64,000 nucleotides of DNA from Saccharibacillus nicotianae. Its GTDB lineage: Bacteria > Bacillota > Bacilli > Paenibacillales > Paenibacillaceae. Positions 59,145 through 64,000 of this stretch are shown in pieces. The notes under the pieces were generated by a model. It was given only the letters and a program-made list of their open reading frames with translations, did not search any database and was not told the DNA's origin. Numbering within the stretch: position 1 is the first letter of the stretch; each line of letters opens with the position of its first letter. Position numbers and translations under genes: made by a program. The stretch is taken from assembly GCF_042681745.1 (NCBI RefSeq), contig NZ_JBHUGF010000011.1, forward strand, positions 496,001-560,000, in the 5' to 3' direction.

Positions 59145-59519
59145 ATGGTGTTGACGACAGAGCATAGCTTTGAATTACCGCGTGGTTATGTAGACATGGA
59201 GGGAAATTTACATCGACGTGGAGTGATGCGTTTAGCTACAGCGAGTGATGAAATTTTGCCTATGCGTGATCCACGTGTACAACAGAATCCTAGTTACCTT
59301 ACGATTATTTTACTGGCGCGTGTTATTACAAAACTTGGTGAACTAAGTATGATAGATACTCATACTATTGAAGGCATGTTTACAGCAGACCTGGCCTATT
59401 TGCAAAATTTTTATCGTAGTATTAATGAAATGGATGAACCATCTGTACAGGTTGCTTGTCCAAAATGTGGACATGAATATGAGATGAAAATGGATTTTTT
59501 GTCTCAGAGTCAGGTCTGA
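59145..59519 (+). CDS. eCIS small protein with C-terminal CxxC motif, phage tail-assembly-like
   Basis: The 124-residue protein (ATG 59145 after GGAGG) begins with strands ELPRGYVDMEGNLHRRGVMRLATASDE. It has a helical middle with PRVQQNPSYLTIILLARVITKLGEL and ends VACPKCGHEYEMKMDFLSQ with a CPKC pair. Similar small proteins in eCIS and T4-like loci lie between tube genes and are thought to act as assembly chaperones. The frame is open upstream to 59061 but without a ribosome binding site. A single CxxC might bind zinc in a dimer. Confidence 0.7.
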   Translation: MVLTTEHSFELPRGYVDMEGNLHRRGVMRLATASDEILPMRDPRVQQNPSYLTIILLARVITKLGELSMIDTHTIEGMFTADLAYLQNFYRSINEMDEPSVQVACPKCGHEYEMKMDFLSQSQV

Positions 59520-59521
59520 GT

Positions 59522-59722
59522 TTGAGTTATCCTGTAGACAAATTATATGAAGAAATGGGATTTATCGCTTATTATTTTCATTGGTCGCATGAAGCATTAA
59601 TGAGTATGGAGCATCGTGAACGTCAGCGATGGTGCGAAGAAATTTCCCGAATTAATCGCAATCTGAATGATGAAGGATCAGAAAAAAAAGAAAATCTATT
59701 TGATGTATTTGGGAAAGGATAA
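59522..59722 (+). CDS. DUF6760-family small eCIS protein
   Basis: The 66-residue protein starts MSYPVDKLYEEMGFIAYYFHWSHEALMSM (in parts) followed by EHRERQRWCEEISRINRNLN, the pattern of the small DUF6760 family found next to tube genes in eCIS loci. The start codon is TTG (59522), three bases after the upstream stop and with a weak ribosome binding site, so translation is probably coupled. Its role is unknown, perhaps chaperone. Confidence 0.75.
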   Translation: MSYPVDKLYEEMGFIAYYFHWSHEALMSMEHRERQRWCEEISRINRNLNDEGSEKKENLFDVFGKG

Positions 59723-59728
59723 TGCTTA

Positions 59729-60208
59729 ATGCCGGGGAAATCTATGCCAGGTAATGCAGCTCCTGTTCGTAAAGATCCTTTAGCTGCTTTTCGATTTATG
59801 GTTCAAATCGATCAATTACAAGTCGCTGGTTTTTCAGAAATTAGTGGTTTGCAAGCTGAGACCAAGTATGAAACGTATATTGAAGGTGGCGAAAATGGCT
59901 ATGTACATTATCTGCCGACACGTAGAGAGTACCCGCCACTTGTATTTAAACGAGGAATCGTTTTTTCGCAGAGTCTTTGGAATTGGTATGACGGTTTCAA
60001 AACAGGGAGTATCGTCAAGCTCAATGGTTCTATTATCATGAGTAATGATAATTATAATGACTTTATGATCTGGCATTTCAAAGATGCTTATCCAGTGAAA
60101 TGGATGGGTCCTCAATTAAACGCCAAGCAAAATGATATTGCATTTGAATCTATTGAAATTGTGCATCAAGGATTATCGTTAGATCAGCGAAGTCGTGCCA
60201 AATTATAA
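59729..60208 (+). CDS. Inner tube-type protein (gp19/Hcp-like), second copy
   Basis: The 159-residue protein has the same fold as the first tube protein: RKDPLAAFRFMVQIDQLQVAGFSEISGLQ, then YPPLVFKRGIVFSQSLWNWY and IAFESIEIVHQGLS. In Afp/PVC, Afp5-type paralogues form the tube's first ring on the baseplate; this divergent copy, with the long loop YIEGGENGYVHYLPTRREYP, probably has that adapter role. The start follows AAAGGA. Confidence 0.88.
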   Translation: MPGKSMPGNAAPVRKDPLAAFRFMVQIDQLQVAGFSEISGLQAETKYETYIEGGENGYVHYLPTRREYPPLVFKRGIVFSQSLWNWYDGFKTGSIVKLNGSIIMSNDNYNDFMIWHFKDAYPVKWMGPQLNAKQNDIAFESIEIVHQGLSLDQRSRAKL

Positions 60209-60253
60209 GTACGGATCGAGTGAGTGGACAGATGATAAAGGGAGCGATGAGTG

Positions 60254-62296
60254 ATGAAGTTATTATCAGATCGTATCGGTCATATGCGTCAGCATCAGCA
60301 TTTTGCCGACCGTCTGATAAGTAAATATCAAGCTCTATCGCTATCAGGTTTTCCTATCTCTCGATTGATCTATCGTAAGCAAGCAGATGCGATTCAAAGC
60401 GAAGAAATACATCATCATTCGATGAATGTACAATGGACTAATATTACACAGATGACGGTTGTACGTCCATTAATGATTCGACAGCACTATTTTTTACGAA
60501 CATTAGCAATACCGGGAGTACGACAGCCTGTTTCAGATCTACCATTTCCAAATTATCGTATGCTCACTAATAGTGAATGGATGACTGTACCGATACATTC
60601 TGTAACCTATCAACAGCATCCACTTATTCGTCAAATTTATGATCGACAACAACCGTCATCTGCTATCGTGGTGACTCCAGAACGAATTCTACAAAGTCTA
60701 GGCATACATGAATGGTGGAATGATCCTTCAACTATAGTGCAGAATACTGATAATGAAGAATATCCTTATAATATTGTAATTGACGATCATCAAATACTTC
60801 ATGAGTATCGAGAATTTCAAAATGTAGAACAACAACAATTTGCTATACTGCGTTCTTTTTCAAGGCAGACAAGTTCTAATCGTATTTCTCGTAAAATGAT
60901 ACTATCTATACCTGCTTTGTTATCAAAGCGTTTACCTCTACTAAGACTTGCATTACCTGTTCCTTCACCCATACGCAATCAATGGCAACGACGTTCTGAA
61001 GAGATGGAGAGGCTTGCACGAATATTTAATGTGACTGAACTAAAGGATATAGATCAGGTATTAGGAAAGAATCATACGATTAATTTGTTGACGATTTTGC
61101 CACCAGTAGAGTGGATATCACCTATAGGAATACCATCAATATGGCCACAACGTAGAACAGAACCTATTCGAGATTCTGAAGATTGGCTATATCATATTGT
61201 CCGTTTATTTAATCCCTCTGAACGTCGGGCAGTCATTGAACAGAATATCCGCAAATTATACATCAAAGCATCTGAACGATCTCTTCATCAGAATGCACGC
61301 CAGTGGAGTCAGACGGTATTATCAACTGTCTGGCATGAGATGAGCCGAACCAGTCCAGCTCACCTATCGATAAATAGTCCTTTTATTCGTAAAGATGGAA
61401 AATGGATATTTGATCCACAAACTGTGTTCTCCTTATTAGAAAGTCGTAACGAAGCGTGGAATTCTCTAGTTTCTATTCCCTGGCTCAGAGATAGACCAAG
61501 TGATCAGACGATTCATCAACATCTATATCATCCATGGATGATTCGTCGTTATTTGAGCAACCCAGAACAGTGGGGTCGTGGAAGCAACGGAGATATGCCT
61601 GTCTGGCAAGATCATATGTACAACACCATTAATCAGTATATAAATATTGAAGCTGACCGATTTGCTCAACAATATCTATCTCACATAATCACAGCCAAGA
61701 TCCCTTTTTATTCAAATCATAATCCATACAACTGGAATCCTATGACATTCATACAATCATCTAATACAGGAGTTAATGACATATCAAATGCTTCTCTATT
61801 TCGGTGGAATACATCCGCTTCAGCTGATTCAAGTCAATCTTTAGGCTTATCTGAATTGCCGCTGTCACCGATCAGCATAGGTTCTAACTATCGACAGTCA
61901 ATATTGCATCCACTTCCAACTCGACAACGTGCCCATCCTACTATTATTGATGAAGAGACAGAGCAAGAAACAGGAAAAGTATTGCAAATGATCACTAAAC
62001 GATTACCGACTATTTTACCTACACAATCACCATTGCTAGCTGCTACAGAAGATTATATTGAAGATAGAACACCAACATCTATAAATTGGCGTCAATCGAC
62101 CTCAGTTTCAACGATTTCGCCATCTGGGACAGTTACAGCAGCGGAAATGCAAGATATTCGTACTGATCTAGAGCATCAATTCCGCTATTCTGGTCGTGGC
62201 GGAATTCAGCCTAATGAATTTAATCGTTTAGTAGATAGAGTATATCGAGAATTACAACGTAAATTAAAATTCGATTATCAACGTCGTGGTATGTAG
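60254..62296 (+). CDS. Unknown 680-aa eCIS-encoded protein
   Basis: The protein is rich in Arg, Gln, His, Ser and Ile, poor in Lys, and has no signal peptide or membrane helix. The first 600 residues show no motif I recognise. Its last 55 residues (VTAAEMQDIRTDLEHQF, then RLVDRVYRELQRKLKFDYQRRG) form an amphipathic basic helix. Such a tail occurs at the ends of other eCIS baseplate-linked proteins. It sits between the second tube gene and the CIS-tube/LysM-type gene. Candidate roles are tape measure, baseplate part or scaffold. Codon use matches its neighbours, so it is not a recent insertion. Confidence 0.6.
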   Translation: MKLLSDRIGHMRQHQHFADRLISKYQALSLSGFPISRLIYRKQADAIQSEEIHHHSMNVQWTNITQMTVVRPLMIRQHYFLRTLAIPGVRQPVSDLPFPNYRMLTNSEWMTVPIHSVTYQQHPLIRQIYDRQQPSSAIVVTPERILQSLGIHEWWNDPSTIVQNTDNEEYPYNIVIDDHQILHEYREFQNVEQQQFAILRSFSRQTSSNRISRKMILSIPALLSKRLPLLRLALPVPSPIRNQWQRRSEEMERLARIFNVTELKDIDQVLGKNHTINLLTILPPVEWISPIGIPSIWPQRRTEPIRDSEDWLYHIVRLFNPSERRAVIEQNIRKLYIKASERSLHQNARQWSQTVLSTVWHEMSRTSPAHLSINSPFIRKDGKWIFDPQTVFSLLESRNEAWNSLVSIPWLRDRPSDQTIHQHLYHPWMIRRYLSNPEQWGRGSNGDMPVWQDHMYNTINQYINIEADRFAQQYLSHIITAKIPFYSNHNPYNWNPMTFIQSSNTGVNDISNASLFRWNTSASADSSQSLGLSELPLSPISIGSNYRQSILHPLPTRQRAHPTIIDEETEQETGKVLQMITKRLPTILPTQSPLLAATEDYIEDRTPTSINWRQSTSVSTISPSGTVTAAEMQDIRTDLEHQFRYSGRGGIQPNEFNRLVDRVYRELQRKLKFDYQRRGM

Positions 62297-62322
62297 CGAT
62301 GATAGATGAAGGAGGAACAGTA

Positions 62323-62928
62323 ATGGCTTTGGAAAAAGCACGTATTGTACCAGAGGATGATTCCTCTTCTACTGTTCATGTACTATTTAATCCGACCGAG
62401 TATTCTATCCAGTCTAATATGGGTTGGACAGACGATAATAATGGTACACCTAATCAATATTTACCTAAAGTATCAGGAAATTTGAATATGGAACTTTTTT
62501 TCGATACCTCGATAGAAGGTAGCGATGTAAGAATGTATATTAATCAATTAAACAATTTGCTGCAAGAGGATACTCAGAAAAAGCGTCCGCGCAAATATAC
62601 TTTTGCTTGGGGAACTTTTCAATATGCAGGGTATATGGAAATCAAATCTCAAAAGTTCACTCTTTTTATGGAAAATGGTATTCCTTTACGTGCTAGAGTA
62701 GGTGTCACATTTGATCAACGTGATGAATCAACAGCAACTACATCGACTAGTAGTTCGACTCAAGCATCTGGACAAATTGTAGCTGGGCAGGGCGAGTCTT
62801 TAAGTGAAGCTGCTAATAAACAATACAATGACCCTACCGAGTGGCGGCCAATCGCTCAAGCGAGCGGAATAGATGATCCTCTACAAGATATGACTAATGT
62901 AATGTTCAATGTACCGGGGAAAAAATAA
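62323..62928 (+). CDS. CIS tube/LysM-type baseplate protein (Afp7/Pvc7-like)
   Basis: The 201-residue protein starts with the CIS-tube-family domain: VHVLFNPTEYSIQSNMGW, NLNMELFFDTSIEGSDVR and KYTFAWGTFQYAGYMEIKSQKFTLF. A Ser/Thr linker and a short C-terminal part (DPTEWRPIAQASGIDDPLQ), as in LysM-containing homologues, follow. It connects the tube to the hub. The ATG 62323 follows AAGGAGGAA. It abuts the hub gene directly. Confidence 0.85.
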   Translation: MALEKARIVPEDDSSSTVHVLFNPTEYSIQSNMGWTDDNNGTPNQYLPKVSGNLNMELFFDTSIEGSDVRMYINQLNNLLQEDTQKKRPRKYTFAWGTFQYAGYMEIKSQKFTLFMENGIPLRARVGVTFDQRDESTATTSTSSSTQASGQIVAGQGESLSEAANKQYNDPTEWRPIAQASGIDDPLQDMTNVMFNVPGKK

Positions 62929-64000
62929 ATGGGAACTATTACATTAGCAGATTCACCTATGGATTACGAAACGTTATACAAAAGTTATGATGAATTTTTG
63001 GCTCCACGATTCAAAATAACATGCGGAGGTCAAACCTTCGATACTGATACACTTCCTATACAACATTTGTCTGTATATACAACAACAGAGCCAATGGCAG
63101 ATTCAGCTTCTTTCAGTATCGAAGAGGGATTTGATTCTCAGCAGACTGAATTTACATATGAATCTTCTTTCGAATTGGCGCAGACCATAGAGATTGATAT
63201 GGGATATGGTAATCAGCTAAAGACTGTTTTTATCGGTTATATCGTATCAGTTACTTACGAATTTCCAAGCGATAGTGAGCCATTAATGACAGTTCGTTGT
63301 ATGGACATGACTTTTCTCATGATGAAAACCTATAGTGAAAAAGTATGGCAAAAGAAAAAGCATAGTGAAGTAGTACAAGATGTTGCTTCCTCTTATTCAA
63401 GTCAATTATTTATAGATACAACAGATACGATAATCGAAAATATTTATCAAAATAAACAAGCAGATTATCTATTTCTACGTGAATTGGCTCAACGCAGCAA
63501 TCGTCAATTACTGATTGCAGGAAAGTCTATTTATTTTCGCAAAGTAGTTGAACGTAAAACACCATTTATAACACTAACATGGGGTCAGGGGCTACTATCT
63601 TTACGATTAGAAATGAATATTGCTTCTCAATTAAGTGGAATAAATGTACGTAGTTGGGATCAGCTGAATCGTGAGTTGATAGCTTCTTCTAGTTATACCA
63701 TAGTTAAAATAGGTAGCGGTACACAAACGGGAAGTCAAATTGTGGCTGCATTAGGAACTTATGAAGAATATGTAGATATGGATGGAGAATCACAAACAGA
63801 TGTTCAAAGTGTTGCAGATGGTATTATGCAATCTCGCTCCATGGAATTGCTTCATGGTTATGGGGAGTGTATCGGTATTCCTGATCTACGTGCTGGACTT
63901 TATATTGCATTTGAAGGTGTAGGTAAGCGAGCGGGAAGTGTCACGTATCTCAGTGAAGTGAATCATACGATTGATGATAACGGATATATTATTCAATTCG
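62929..64000 (+). CDS. VgrG/gpD-like baseplate hub protein (Afp8/Pvc8-like), cut by right edge
   Basis: Reading from the ATG 62929, one base after the upstream stop, the frame stays open to the window end (357 codons). The N-terminal 350 residues match the phage late-control D / VgrG hub pattern: a beta-barrel start with FKITCGGQTFDTDTLPIQHLSV, YGNQLKTVFIGYIVSVTYEFP, then DYLFLRELAQRSNRQLLIAG and VTYLSEVNHTIDDNGYI. Trimers form the central hub and spike at the baseplate. The C-terminal spike part lies beyond the window. Confidence 0.85.
   Translation, partial: MGTITLADSPMDYETLYKSYDEFLAPRFKITCGGQTFDTDTLPIQHLSVYTTTEPMADSASFSIEEGFDSQQTEFTYESSFELAQTIEIDMGYGNQLKTVFIGYIVSVTYEFPSDSEPLMTVRCMDMTFLMMKTYSEKVWQKKKHSEVVQDVASSYSSQLFIDTTDTIIENIYQNKQADYLFLRELAQRSNRQLLIAGKSIYFRKVVERKTPFITLTWGQGLLSLRLEMNIASQLSGINVRSWDQLNRELIASSSYTIVKIGSGTQTGSQIVAALGTYEEYVDMDGESQTDVQSVADGIMQSRSMELLHGYGECIGIPDLRAGLYIAFEGVGKRAGSVTYLSEVNHTIDDNGYIIQF

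Noticed and set aside
53080..64000. Prophage
   Set aside because: Sheath, tube and hub genes are present, but the AAA ATPase, DUF4255, DUF6760 and CIS-tube genes are eCIS markers and no phage head, integrase or lysis gene is visible in the window.
1..64000. tRNA, rRNA, CRISPR arrays, insertion sequences or integration sites
   Set aside because: I found no tRNA-like or rRNA sequence, no regularly spaced repeats, no transposase and no terminal inverted or target-site repeats.

Overview
The window looks like a chromosomal segment of a Paenibacillus (Firmicutes, Paenibacillaceae). It is AT-rich, has strong GGAGG-type ribosome binding sites, and uses ATG with some TTG starts. The gene families fit: a yceC-H-like tellurium/stress cluster, a Fur/PerR-catalase block, pstSCAB, TraX, YtxH, and an array of AloR-type quorum-sensing receptors, a family described from Paenibacillus polymyxa. 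No rRNA, tRNA, CRISPR array, insertion sequence or integrase was found.

Left part (1-10.9 kb): the 3' end of an unknown gene and a flavin split-barrel protein come first. Next is an ABC-F ribosome-protection-type ATPase behind a long leader that holds a 54-codon ORF and an intrinsic terminator, which suggests antibiotic-induced attenuation. Then five tandem minus-strand paralogues of HTH-TPR receptors (RRNPP/AloR type) follow. The leftmost receptor has its own promoter, and a previously unlisted 38-aa pro-peptide ORF (3139-3255) overlaps its 3' end. The other four form one operon without visible pro-peptides.

Ter region (11.2-24.3 kb): a structured leader-like RNA with a terminator precedes terB, three terD paralogues, a terA-like double-domain protein and terC. 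These are followed by a tightly overlapping biosynthetic set (HpcH/HpaI-like lyase, PRTase-TRSP, StiP/PELOTA, HAD phosphatase, ATP-grasp), then a membrane protein and telA. The TerD/TerC proteins are probably a Ca2+-linked, membrane-associated stress module. The biosynthetic genes are predicted in the literature to make a nucleoside-like metabolite.

Middle (24.4-42 kb): a GH3 glycosidase with fascin-like insert and CBM6; small membrane peptides, including a candidate type I toxin with a 3'-overlapping antisense RNA; pstS-pstC-pstA-pstB; a DMT permease; ArsR and MarR regulators; two SDR-type enzymes; an arginase-like protein; YtxH; a MarR-controlled NAD(P)H oxidoreductase; an AI-2E-family permease; and an aldo/keto reductase.

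Right part (42-64 kb): a highly structured non-coding element, then perR-like gene, atypical response regulator and catalase with two Fur-type boxes. A convergent pair of paralogous secreted/lipoproteins follows, then a BlaI/M56 pair whose operator recurs before a DoxX gene, then a chemoreceptor and a pirin. From 53 kb to the edge lies the start of an extracellular contractile injection system (eCIS): AAA ATPase, DUF4255, Ig-like protein, sheath, tube, assembly protein, DUF6760, second tube, a 680-aa unknown, CIS-tube/LysM-type protein, and a VgrG/gpD-like hub cut by the window end. Any toxin payload would lie beyond the right edge.
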